Shown piece by piece: positions 35,401 through 45,332 of a DNA stretch of 64,000 nt (the stretch's first letter is position 1; the number at the start of each line of letters is the position of its first letter). This stretch comes from Przewalskia tangutica. Taxonomy: Eukaryota; Streptophyta; Magnoliopsida; Solanales; Solanaceae. The notes under the pieces were generated by a model that was not told the origin of the DNA, did not search any database, and was given only the letters and a program-made list of their open reading frames with translations. The position numbers and the translations under genes are program-made. Location: NCBI GenBank assembly GCA_029844215.1, contig CM056724.1, forward strand, positions 87,377,093 to 87,441,092, in the 5' to 3' direction.

Positions 35401-36459
35401 TTATACAACATGCGACGCTTAGACCAAAAGTCGACTTGAATTGAAATCTTAAGGCTAAACATGCTAGTTTTCGGATTAGGGTTCCAATTGCCAATAAACA
35501 TATCAAACTTCATACTATATAACACATGCTTGCTAAAATCCATAGCTACAACAATAAGTAAGTCTTAACTACTAAAACGACAAAATTTATACCTTTATAA
35601 GCCCTTAAAATTTCCAAGATTCCAAAGTCGCGCCTTAGCAATTCTTAGCTCCTTTCCTTAGGTTCCAATCCGCTCCAAGCACTCCTTAGAGGCCTGAAGA
35701 ACCCATCTTCAAGTTCCATCTTCAAAGTCAAGAACACACTTAGTTTCCGCCTTGCGACTAACGTAAAAATGCGTTTTTTCCGAAATCTTTCTATTGAGAT
35801 AACCTTACAATACCCTTGGGGACATTGGGTTAAAGTCTTGTGGCTAATGGATCAAAACTACAAAATTTTGTGTGGGAAAGTTGGACAAAGCCGAGAGCTT
35901 CTTAAGGCTAAGCTCAAGTTCTCTAAATTTTCTAAGTGTAAAATGAGCTTGTCTTGCACTAACTTAGTATATAACACATATTGGAGGCTTAGACTTAAAC
36001 AAATGGGTGGCTAAGATGAATTTCACTTGGATTAAGCCTATGTGGACAAGTTGACAAGTCAACAATGTCATGCTAGCAAGACTAATCTTCCAAGGTGGTC
36101 AATGACCATTTTGCCCCTTACCAATTTCGTCCAAGACCACTTGTGGGGGTTCCACGTGTCGCCCTCTCATTCGTCCATAAAATTCCGTAACCCTCGTGGG
36201 TCCCACAAAAATGTAAAATTCCTCGGGTGGGCCCCACGTGACCAAATCCGTAATAAATAAATTTCCATAATGCCAATAGGTTCCATACTCTTCAAATAAT
36301 ACATTTTGAGAATCCAATTCTCAACAACGAACATTTTTCCTTTCCGATGTCCGGAAGATTTTCCGTCGGAAAAACAATTCTTCCTTTCGTACTAATTTCC
36401 CAGTCTTGTTTCCTTTCGTACATTCTCTTTTACATGTCCTGGACTTACGGGGTGTAACA
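32473..36459 (-). mobile_element. Element 6, LTR copy 3 (5' end of the array)
   Basis: 3,987 bases, the least damaged copy. Contains the U5 hairpin GGTGCCC-tacct-GGGCACC (32503-32521), double hairpin (32856-32884), minisatellites (33190-33480, 33715-34175), donor-like AAAG|GTATAAATT (about 35594), a CCACGTGTCGCCCT box (36152-36165) and the paired boxes GTGGGTCCCAC (36196-36206) and GTGGGCCCCAC (36227-36237), 31 bases apart. Confidence 0.92.
33190..34175 (-). repeat. Minisatellites, Element 6 LTR 3
   Basis: Same two arrays and spacing as in LTRs 1 and 2. The GC-rich array has five units here with 'gtcttggggtttaccc' better preserved; the 48-bp array has nine units. Confidence 0.88.
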
Positions 36460-36464
36460 CCTGT

Positions 36465-36714
36465 CCCGTCATAGTTGTTGTTACATTCTTAGAGGTCTGT
36501 AGTACTGTTGTGGGCAGAGTTGTAAATGGGATGTAACTGTTTGGGTTCAGGTTTTATGTATATACGTGAAGGTAACCGTTTTGGTTAGCCTGGTTTATTA
36601 TGTTGTCTCTTGTTTCCTGTTTAAACTTTATTTCTGCTGATTTTCTCTGATGTTGTTATCACTAGGGTGCCCGGGGTAAGGCACCAGTCGCGGGCCCGAG
36701 ATCGGGTCGTGACA
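36465..36714 (+). mobile_element. Element 5 LTR, right part
   Basis: Continues the LTR after the Element 6 array: 'cccgtcatagttgttgttac', a short TATA-like stretch, then a U5 hairpin variant (GGTGCC...GGCACC, 36666-36685) and the terminal GTCGTGACA. The last bases are followed by the aacat target-site copy and the rest of Element 4. Confidence 0.9.
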
Positions 36715-36749
36715 AACATCTACAAACACCATGTCTTTTCCAGCACCAC

Positions 36750-37010
36750 ATCACCTGCAACACAGTGTCAATCATACTTCTACACTGGGACAAATTTTGA
36801 ATTTGCGTCGGTATTGTCTTTAATTTTGCAGCATCACAGCAGCCCAGTGTCATCATGATTCGACACTGGGACAATTTTGAATCGGCGTCAACCTGCTTTT
36901 ATTTTCTAGCATTGCAGCAACCCAGTGTTCTCATAATTCGACACTGGGACAAATTTTAAATTTGCATCAGCTTTGTCTTTTATTTTGGCATCACAACGAC
37001 CCAGTGTCGG
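36750..37010 (+). repeat. 79-bp hairpin array at the 3' end of Element 4
   Basis: Three full units and part of a fourth, each containing an inverted repeat: CACAGTGTC...TACACTGGG (36761-36789), CCCAGTGTC-n10-GACACTGGG (36843-36870, perfect), CCCAGTGTT...GACACTGGG (36921-36948) and the half CCCAGTGTC (37000-37008). Unit starts are 82, 78 and 79 bases apart. 'gcagcatcacagcagc' and 'acaaattttgaatttgcgtc' link them. Arms stay complementary while loops drift, which suggests constraint on a structure. Confidence 0.85.
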
Positions 37011-37128
37011 CTTTTGCCCATTCTTTTCTTGATCCTTTGTTTAATTCTGACGATGGGAACAAAATTGGCTACAAGTCAACGTCTTTGTCTGAAAACTCTT
37101 TCATCATCTTCGGTCAAAGAGGGACAAC
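37011..37128 (+). other. Element 4 3' end and polypurine tract
   Basis: Short unique sequence ending caaagagggacaac (37115-37128), directly before the 3' LTR start TGTTGACACCC. The purine run would prime plus-strand synthesis. 'ctgacgatgggaac' just after the hairpin array may be a last decayed arm. Confidence 0.8.
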
Positions 37129-39586
37129 TGTTGACACCCAATTTTGACCCATCTTTTAGTCATTTCTTGGAATTTTAAGCATTTTAGGACACCGCATTTT
37201 AATCATCAATTTTTGCATTTTTTACATAATATTCTATGTTTATTTCTTCACAAAATGACATGACATCTTTTTATATTAAATTAAGCATGATGTCTTTGTT
37301 AATATTATGTGTCTATTATTATTACATCATCGTTTGATTTTAATAGTGTTTGCATATCTTTAAATAATTAATTGACACTGCATTTTTTCTTTTAATGAAG
37401 CATTAAACATTTCTTAAATATTGCATTTTATCATTATAGCGTCGGCATTTTTATTTTGATAATTTTGTACCTTTAAATAATTTTTCTTTTAAATAATTAA
37501 TCCGTTTTGTATTTTTTGTCAAACCAGTCCAGTCCAAGGCACAATCTGGACCAGTTCAATCCGCAAAAAACCGAAGCCCAAACTGAGGCCCAATACACCT
37601 TTCATCTTTTCCCTCCAATATCCAATACCCAATACCCAAAACCCCAAACCTAAATACCCCAAATAAATAAAAAACCTTACCCCCCATTTAAAAACCTACC
37701 CTTCATTCCCTTCCAGCCGCAACACAGCCCTAAAAAAACCCAGCCGCACACCCCTTCAGCCGCCCTAACTCCCTCTCCCATCAGCCGCCCTAACTCCCTC
37801 TCTCTTCCCAGCCTCCTGCCTTATCCCCTCTCTCATCATCACTCTCCCTCGTCTCACACCACCACTGCCCATCACCCGACATCGGCAGACCCTTATCCCG
37901 TCGCCACTGTACTGCTCCAACGAACCATGCCAACACCTCCATCGACCTTCCTGTCGTCGACAAACACCCACACACCCACAATCCCGTCATCCATTAACAC
38001 CATTGAACACCTATCTCCCGAACCGAACCACTAACACCACCACTGCACCCGATTCGATTGTGTTCTCTGTTTTCGATATCTGGTCGGAAAGACTTTGGCG
38101 TTGCTCTGGTGAAAACCGTCGAAGCAACTTCGTGCTTGCCCCATCTGTTTTGCCTTTGTTCCGTCAGATTTGACCACCGGCGGCGTTGAACACTGCTCCG
38201 GCTAGCTTTTTGTTGAACTCGCAGTTTCATTTTTTTTCATGTTTGTATTGATTTAGCATTTTGGGTTTGTTTCGGTAACCCTTGTCCCTATTTGGACTGA
38301 TTTTGTGTTTTGGATCTCTGTTGGGTACTATTTTGGACCTCTGTTCCGCCGGATTTAACCACCTGTAATCCTTGTCTCGCGTTAGCTTTACAGTACGCTA
38401 TTGTTGTCTTTTGATTCGCTGCTCCCGCTGTTTCCACTGTTCCACGGGCCATTTGGTTTGCTGTGTTGCTATTGTTTTGTTGTTCCATATTGTTATTATT
38501 ATTTGATATTTCATGTTGGAGCTTTTGGTCTACATATTCCGGCGAGCACTATCGATGTGATGTTACTATCGAACCCCACTGTTTTGGTTGTTTGTGGATT
38601 TATTCGGACGATTTTGCCCTTTCTATTTTAATAAAATGACTGGAACAGATTTCTATTATAAATGAACAGCTGCTTCACTTTTATTTCTTACTGATTTGAA
38701 TTGATACTAAACTTGATTGGCCAATGAAAAAGTTATCCGTCGATTTTTGAGGCCTCTACAATTGCAAAGACGGAAAATAAAATAAATGAAGCTTTCTAGG
38801 CAATGATGATTTCTTCCACTTACATCGGATAACCAACATGCGTTGGCAGGGCGAATTCTCGCAGCCGCACTTGTTTAGGCTGTCCCACTTTATTTTTATA
38901 TATCTGAGCCCTCTGTGTTTAAAACTATTACTGTTTTGGCGCAGATCTGAAGGTTTTATCTATTTTATTGTTTTCTAGCAATATTGGCCGATGAAGGAAT
39001 CTCCGTCTGATTTTCAAGGCCTTCCCTGTATAAAGACGGATTTATTTTTTGCTTTACTTACTAATTCTTGTTATTGCTTTTAAAATTGTTTATTCTATTA
39101 TTAACACTTTTACTAAGTGTTTATGCAGGTACCCGGAGATCATCTTATGCAGAAGGCCTAAAAAGGGCTAAAAGATGTCCCGGAGTTTTATCTTATGTCG
39201 CATTTAATTTTAGTTTTATTATTCTGTATTGCATTTTATTTTAATTGTAAATTATGTAAAAATGCTTAGAATAGGTAGAATAAAAGCCAATATATAATTA
39301 ACCTAGGTTTGAACGGATAACCGCAAGTTAGCGGATCTTAAAGGATGTCTAACCCCTTCCCTTTAGGATAATAAAGAACTCTAATCCAGAATCTCATTAA
39401 TTTCGCAAACCATTAAATGGAGATTAATTGCAGTATTTTTATTGCAATAAATCAAGTGTCCTAATTCACTTAAATAATTAGGTGGCGACTCCTTAAAATC
39501 AGCATTATTGCTCCATCCAGGGAACCGCGCCAAATAGCAACGTTGCGGATACCGTTCAGACCCCGAGGTCAAAAACGGGCCAGACA
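37129..39586 (+). mobile_element. Element 4 3' LTR
   Basis: 2,458 bases, closely matching the 5' LTR. Differences visible by eye include 'cgccggatttaacc' versus 'cgccggatttgacc', one fewer short repeat unit near 37754-37803, and a terminal change (cgggccagaca versus cgggcgcgaca). Followed by target-site copy gcgtt at 39587-39591. Confidence 0.92.
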
Positions 39587-39818
39587 GCGTTCCACCAGGA
39601 CCGGGTCGTGAGGGCCGAGAATGGCCTTAAAAGAAATTGAGTCTAGTATTATGACCTTAAATTGTTGGATGTAGTAATTCCAAGGTTTGGAAAACAGAAG
39701 CAGTGTTTGAAATTATGTACGTGTACTGGGAAGAGTTTGGAAGTACGAGAAGAGTACGACGAATAAGAAAAGAAGCGAACATGTGTTAAAAGATTGAAGT
39801 GTTTATAATATGGGAAGT
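39587..39818 (+). other. Element 3 interior, second piece (non-coding)
   Basis: About 230 bases between Elements 4 and 7. Joined across Element 4, the text reads 'ggacgcgtt|ccaccaggaccgggtc'. No coding frame or known motif. Its last five bases (gaagt, 39814-39818) are the Element 7 target-site copy. Confidence 0.75.
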
Positions 39819-41054
39819 TGATGCGTGATTTATGCACACACTTACGCAAGTGCACGTGTCGTGACAAGTAATATAGTCTAGAAGACCGAGTTATCGTCCT
39901 CAGGGATTAGTGTTCAATTCTCAAATTCTATTCTATGGTATCTATTTGGTAACCGGTGATTGATAAAGTGTTTATAACTATAATTATGAATGCTAATTAA
40001 ACTACTTTGTTTTACTTCAGATATGATGGAAATAGGGCTTCCAAATCTCCTCAGTTGCACCGCTTGTCTTACTTGTTAATACAATTAATTATGGTTCTTC
40101 TTCTATTTTGAGATAGCAGGTTAACTAAGTCGTTTTATACTCCTGTTAAGGTAATATAAACACTCAACCCCAATATAGAACTCTTCTACCTTTCGGTGAT
40201 AAGATTGACTATAAAGGAGGATTAAGAGTAATAACCTATCAAGACTACACAAGTATCGGGGTACTTTCGTCCACGATTTAACCTATATTTATTCAACTAT
40301 GGCATATTCACAATCTCCTCTTTCGGCTTTTGATTAGAAATCATATGGATTATGATAATTAGTGATCAATTAATTACCAAACATTCAAGACAAATATTGA
40401 ATAAATCTCAACAATAATAAGAAGAACAAAAAATATGCATTAATTCATAATGATAAGGTTCAAGTGATTTGACATGGAAAGCCCTAGATTAAGTTAGTTC
40501 CTAGCCATAGACATGGAAAGAACTAAATTAACATCCAACATAAACTACAAAGAAATAAAACAAGAAATTACTAAGAAGTGGTCTCCAATCTTGATCTCCA
40601 AAGTTGTGTGAATTGGCCAGGAAGGGAACCCTTAATTCTGACCTAAAGGCTTCTTTTTATAGCCTCCAAAACGGTTTCCAGGTTTTCCTTCAGGCCTTGG
40701 CCCATTACCATTCGAATATGTCAGTTTTCCGCCGGTGTCGCGACCAGAATGGCGCGCGGCGCGCGAAACTCCTGCACGTCTCTGTAAATTGGGCACCGCG
40801 GCACACTGACTCTGCTGGCTGGAGGCGCCGCGGCGCCGCCCTGTTTCGTGCCCGGTTCGCCAATTTTCTCGCTTTTTGAGCTCTGGAACCTCTGTTTCTG
40901 CCCTCTTTTTGCTCCTTTTCCGCCAATGAGCCACTTTAAACCAATATGACTCAAAAGAAAGAAAATATATCCTAAGACGACACGTATTTGTACAAAAGTG
41001 GGCAAAAGACTAACTAAAAATGACTCAAAAGGTGTATATAAAATACACCGATCA
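39819..41054 (-). mobile_element. Element 7 3' LTR
   Basis: The minus strand runs from TGATCGGTGTATTTTATATACACC-type start (41054) to AAATCACGCATCA (39819), TG...CA ends, 1,236 bases. A GC-rich stretch at 40728-40850 with gcgccgcgg-like words differs strongly from the other LTR, where the corresponding 47880-47960 is shorter. Open frames of 90-120 codons across this stretch on both strands are not conserved between the two LTRs. Confidence 0.9.
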
Positions 41055-41069
41055 AACACCCCCAAACTT
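41055..41069 (-). other. Element 7 polypurine tract
   Basis: The minus strand reads taagtttgggggtgtt directly before the 3' LTR start. Two further copies of this box, taagtttgggggtg, lie upstream in the element (41548-41561 and 42104-42117). Confidence 0.8.
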
Positions 41070-42362
41070 AACATTTGCTCGCCCTCGAGCAAAGATCAAA
41101 AGAAAGACTTAAAGACACTGATCACTTTGCTGCATCATTGTTACTTAGAAAAGCATGAAGGTTAGCAGAATAATATGCAGGAACATATAGCATGAATTTT
41201 TAGCATTCTAAACACATTAAGTTAGATATTTCGCAAATTCAATTCAATCATGTTCAATGGAAGTAAGAATACCTAACTATGCATGTCAATTTCAAAATCC
41301 TATGGAATGTTTACTTGTTATTCTCCACTAATCATGAATACACATGTAAGAGATTTTCAGGGCTTTTCAGGGTTGTAATGTAGGCTTAGGCATGAGTAGG
41401 TAAAAATAATCATTTAGGCTCATTTAATATACCATAAGCTCTTTTGCTTTTCAATTCTTCCTTTTTCTTTTGATTTTATTTCTTCACTTCATACTATCTT
41501 TCCCCTCTTTTGTTTTGAGAGAGTGAAGTGTATTATGAATAACAGGCACCCCCAAACTTAGGCTTTTGCCTATTTATTATTACTTTTTTATTGGGGTGCA
41601 TCAAAATTGTTCACTCATTTTGTCTCTTTTTTTAACACTTTCTATTCCAATCATTTCAAATTTTTACTTATGGCACAAGTGTGGAATTATAGGGTGTCAA
41701 AGAAAAAGTCTAATTTTTAGGCTCAAAGGGGCTGACTAGGGATATTTTGAATGTCAGGGATAGGTAAAAGTGGTAAGAAAGGGCTAACAAAGAATTGACT
41801 GATTCATTTCCCTAACATGCATATCCTAACTATTTCGCCTCAAATAGCAAGCAATCATACACATAGGTTTAATCATTCACAGTGCACAAATCAAGCAAGA
41901 TACCCCAAATAGACGGATTTCATGAGTTTTTCGCATATCTAACCTAAGTGTTTAGATGGTTACTTCTAATTCCATTAAATTATTCAACCTTACTTCACTA
42001 GGTGATTCAAGTAACAGTAGCATGCATGATCTTTTAAAAAAAATATGACTCAAAAATACTTAAAACAAATCAAAAAGACTCAAAAACAATAAGACAAATA
42101 AGACACCCCCAAACTTAAATCACACATTGTCCCCAATGTGTGCAAGACTCAAAAAATAAAAAAAATAAAGTAAAATAAAAGAAACAGGACAACTTACAAA
42201 CTTGGTTTAAAGTGGTGGCGGTGAGGGTGGATGATGCATTGACCACTGGTTGAACAAGGAACTCATCTCATCCAATCTCTGGTGCAACTGTTGTTGCTCC
42301 TGCCTTAATTCTTGTTGTCCTTGCCTCAGGTCATGTTGACCTTTTATCATTATGTCAAAGTT
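41070..42362 (-). other. Element 7 3' untranslated region
   Basis: About 1.3 kb, AT-rich, no frame of note. Holds two polypurine-like boxes (minus strand taagtttgggggtg at 41548-41561 and 42104-42117) and a perfect hairpin CACACATTG-tcccc-AATGTGTG (42121-42142) right beside the second. The repeated box may allow internal plus-strand priming, as central polypurine tracts do in other retroelements; that is inference. Confidence 0.7.
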
Positions 42363-43373
42363 CTACATCATCCTTCTCTGGTTCATGAGCAACTGTTCCA
42401 GTATGGGCATTGGAGGTTCAGATTCTGGGGTTGCTGATGGCTGCTCATGCTGAGCCTCTGTCTCAGGCTCATCTTCATCCATGGCAGCTTCTGCTGCTGG
42501 TGCTGGTCTCCTTCGTGCTGCTGCTGGAGGGAGTGGGTCTGGGAAGGAATGCACTAGCCCATATGACACAGGAGGTTGGACTTTCTCATATGTATCAGTG
42601 GGTAAGGTTGGGACCCCATGTCTGGAGCATAAGCTGCTAATAAGTGAGCCATGTACCAACCCACATGTCGTTACCAACCTGCTGGTTTCTCTGATGTTTT
42701 GCAATATTTCCTTCCCAACGTCAATCGTCCTCCCTGACATGATTTCATATATCATTTTTATTCTATCTGCCGGCACTCTGGTGAAGTGCATCGATGGAAT
42801 TAAGCGGGCACTGACGAAATATAACCAACCCTTGGCTATTTTGTTGAACTGACATCTGCTCAGTCCTCTTGATCCATTTATTGCAATCTCGTACTCAGCC
42901 CCATGGTAGCTTACTGTGCTTGCGACGACATCTCAGTCGATGTTGTTGGTGTCTCTAGACCATGTTCTGAAATAGCTCCGGTCGTCACCTCTTTCTTCAA
43001 CATCAGCTGTTTTTAATAACACATTCACCACTTCTGCCGTCACTGGCACATACCGTCCCCTCACAAAGCATCTATCATCCACCCTCTCTGAAAAGTTAGC
43101 ATAAAATTCTCTCACCATTACTGTGTTCATCGGTGCTATTCTTTCTGGGTTAACAAATCTCTTCCACCCCATGACCTCTATCATCGCCCGAATAGGCTCA
43201 TAGGCATCTCCTTCCTCAAATGACTCCCTTTGGTACTCCATTCCTCTTTCAGGGATCAAGGGTCTAGTACTAAGTTTTTGGTATCTCTCATCAGTTTTTT
43301 GGCTGAAAAACCTAGTAGTGTCATATTGAGGGACGGAAGTGGATGTGGAAGTTCTCCTTTTTTTGGCAGACAT
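42363..43373 (-). pseudogene. Element 7 downstream ORF: putative plant transposon protein, one nonsense codon
   Basis: A single frame of 336 codons from ATG 43373 to the stop at 42363, interrupted only by TGA at 42933-42935. A TGG-to-TGA change would explain the stop. The N-terminus is basic and Ser/Thr-rich (MSAKKRRTSTSTSVPQ). The body contains VREFYANF and GRYVPVT, followed by a second half after the stop with FVSARLIP and HFTRVPADR. This is the pattern of the 'putative plant transposon protein' family that accompanies plant gypsy elements. The last 60 residues are rich in Pro, Ala and Glu (AAMDEDEPETEAQ). Function unknown. It takes the position where Athila elements carry an env-like ORF. 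Almost no frameshifts in 1 kb contrasts with Element 8 pol. Confidence 0.75.
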
Positions 43374-44457
43374 TTTTAGATAACTTGGCAGTGTTTCCTT
43401 TGTTCAACGATATTACCCAATACTATCAATCAATAATCAGCGCTACAACACTTATCAACCCCCACACTTCACTCAAAAAGCTCCGGCATAACACCCCACG
43501 CTCACTTCGTATAATCTTCAGCCAAATCTCACACCCAACTTCAACACACCACACACCTTCCACCAATAAAGCACCTCCTCACCTATTACCTCCCCTGAAT
43601 GTATTGAAGATTTCAAGAAAAGTGATAAAGGTTACCTTGGACGGTGTTCTTCAAGATTTTCTTGTTCCAAATGATGTTTTGAGGCAATGGAATGAGGGTT
43701 GTTGTTTAAGATGGTTAAGGGTTTAAGGAATTTAAGAACTTTGGTTGTGATTGGGTTTAGTTTGTGGAAGATATTTAGGTAAATGGTAAATTTCGTGGGT
43801 TTTGGAGAGAGGGAAGGTTTGGGTTTTGAATTGGAGAGAGGAAAATCGGATTTAGGGCTCCTTTAAGCTTCAGAATTTCCGTCGCAGCGCCACGGCCCTG
43901 CAATTGGCGCCGCGGCACCCAAACTTCTGCAATCCTCTGAACTTCCAGCGTCGTGGCGCTCTGATTTGGCACCGCGGTGCCCAACCTTCAGAACTTTTCT
44001 GGACTTTTGGCGACGCGACCCTGCAATTGGCGTCGCGACGCTGAATCTTCTGCGCCCTTCTGATCTTTTGGCGCCGCGACGCTGAATCTTCTGCGCCCTT
44101 CTGATCTTTTGCGCGCGGCCCGCTCTCGCGTACTGAACCGATTTTCTTTTGGTTTCTTTTCAGTTTTCGTCCTCCAAATTCTTGGCTCTGCACCTGTCAT
44201 CACAACATTTAAACAATACCTCCGTGAGATTGTTCTAAGTAAAAACTAAATTGCATTAAATTGAATCAAATAAAATAACCTTGGGTTTCCTCCCAAGTAG
44301 CGATGTCTTTAACGTCTTTTAGCCAGACGCAAGTTCCTTACTCAAGAGGCATGGGGTAAATTAACCCCACAGCCTAACCATTTCATCAACATTTTTCTCT
44401 TCCTCCTTCTGTTTTTCCTTTTCTTTTTTTCTCAAGAGGATGTTTAGTTTCACTTAC
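43374..44457 (-). other. Element 7 spacer between protease and downstream ORF (pol deletion point)
   Basis: Minus strand, after the protease: a lysine/glutamate-rich tail, then 'gtctggctaaaagacgttaa' and 'cttgggaggaaacccaagg' (44285-44332). I associate these words with the end of pol in Athila-type elements, so about 3 kb encoding RT, RNase H and integrase is missing near 44400-44458. The 43860-44130 part is GC-rich with four or five repeats of 'ttctgatcttttggcgccgcg', also seen as 'ttggcgccgcggcaccc'. Frames open there on the minus strand are low-complexity by-products. Confidence 0.6.
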
Positions 44458-45332
44458 CTATTTTGGCGGGCTTATCTCCATTGATGTGGCTTGCGCTGGC
44501 TCAACCGATGTGCTGACAGTGCTAATTGCAAAGCACTTGCTCATGACTGGGGGTTCAATGTTGTGTTTGAACACTTTGAACACCATCTCTTCACTTTCCA
44601 CTCTAAGTGTCAGCTCACCCTTCTCCACATCAATTAGGGCTCTCCCGGTTGCCAAGAACGGTCTTACCAATATGATGAGGATCTCATCATCTTCTTCCAT
44701 ATCCAGGATGAGGAAGTCCGCGGGAAAAAAGAATTTTCCCACCTTAACTAAGACATCTTCAATCTTTCCCCTGGGATGCACCACCGTTCTATCTGCTAAC
44801 TGCAAGCTCACAGTGGTTGGTTTGGCTTCACCTAACCCCAACCTCTTAAAAACAGACAAGGGCATAAGATTTATGCTAGCCCCAAATCACAAAGGGCCCT
44901 ATTACATGTAACCCTGCCAGCTGTGCAAGGCAATGTGAAGCTCCCTGGATCCTTGAGTTTAGGGGGCAATTTCTTCTGCAAGATGGCACTACATTCCTCT
45001 GTCAGTGCCACCATCTCATACTCCGCCAACTTCTTCTTCTTCCCAAGAATTTCCTTCATGAATTTAAAGTAAGTAGACATTTGCTCCAATGCCTCAATGA
45101 ACGGAATGTTGATGTGTAACTTTCTGAATATCTCCAAGAACTTGGAGAATTGCTTATCAACCACTTTCTTTTGCAACCTCTGCAGAAAAGGGATCCTCTC
45201 AGTGTACTCCTTTATTAGGACTGTTGGAGCTTTCTCTAATATCGGGTTGTCTTGAGCCTCTCCTCTCTCGCATCTACTGCTCAACCATGGGGGTGTAAGC
45301 ATTCTGCTTTTTCCACTCACCGCAATTGGCAC
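44458..45332 (-). pseudogene. Element 7 protease region, one frameshift at the active site
   Basis: Minus strand. The first frame (45332-44871) ends ...RALCDLGLA and stops; the next (44865-44458) starts MPLSVFKRLGLG. Joined by one lost base in the G run near 44885 they cover the Athila-type aspartic protease active-site region (DLGAS normally) followed by LQLADRTVVHPRG and RPFLATGRALID. The conserved IILG before RPF reads IILV here. The protease would cut the gag-pol polyprotein. The upstream part, with helices rich in Lys and Glu (FLQRLQKKVVDKQ, GKKKKLAEYE), is the linker usual between gag and protease. Confidence 0.8.

Larger units (their letters stand above)
20751..36459 (-). mobile_element. 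Element 6: tandem LTR-interior-LTR-interior-LTR array
   Basis: Three near-identical LTRs (20751-24668, 26567-30535, 32473-36459) alternate with two similar interiors (24669-26566, 30536-32472). A single exact target-site copy, cctgt, flanks the whole array (20746-20750, 36460-36464), and no host sequence lies between units. The array therefore arose from one insertion followed by unequal recombination between LTRs, or inserted already joined. Each interior has a primer site at its right end and a polypurine tract at its left end (minus orientation). Both encode only a gag remnant, so the element is non-autonomous. Confidence 0.93.
17615..36714 (+). mobile_element. Element 5: solo LTR in Element 4, itself split by Element 6
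   Basis: Starts TGTTATACCCCGTAGTTCC (17615) and ends GGGTCGTGACA (36714). An exact aacat target-site copy flanks it (17610-17614, 36715-36719). Only one LTR and no interior are present, so it is a solo LTR left by LTR-LTR recombination. The two parts, 17615-20750 and 36465-36714, sum to about 3.4 kb. They join at 'tatggcgg-cctgt-cccgtcatag', the same wording as the uninterrupted Element 8 LTR (tatggcggggccctgtcccgccatag). Confidence 0.92.
9516..39586 (+). mobile_element. Element 4: Tat/Ogre-like non-autonomous retrotransposon
   Basis: LTRs at 9516-12015 and 37129-39586 start TGTTGACACCCAATTTTG and end with ACA. An exact target-site copy gcgtt flanks it (9511-9515, 39587-39591). The primer site TGGCGACTCCGCTGGGGA (12019-12036) is complementary to the 3' end of a plant Arg-tRNA, as known for the Ogre/Tat lineage. 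After removing Element 5, the element is about 11 kb with a 6 kb interior made of tandem arrays and no detectable gag, protease, RT or integrase. It would need proteins from an autonomous relative. The low-complexity arrays and 3' hairpin repeats fit the long untranslated regions of this lineage. Confidence 0.88.

Noticed and set aside
20751..36459. Simple segmental duplication instead of a retrotransposon array
   Set aside because: Unit edges coincide exactly with LTR ends, primer sites and purine tracts, and one 5-bp target-site copy flanks the whole.
40632..41092. Arg-rich frames up to 123 codons in the Element 7 3' LTR
   Set aside because: They cover a GC-rich LTR segment that differs in the partner LTR (47880-48100); no domain recognised.
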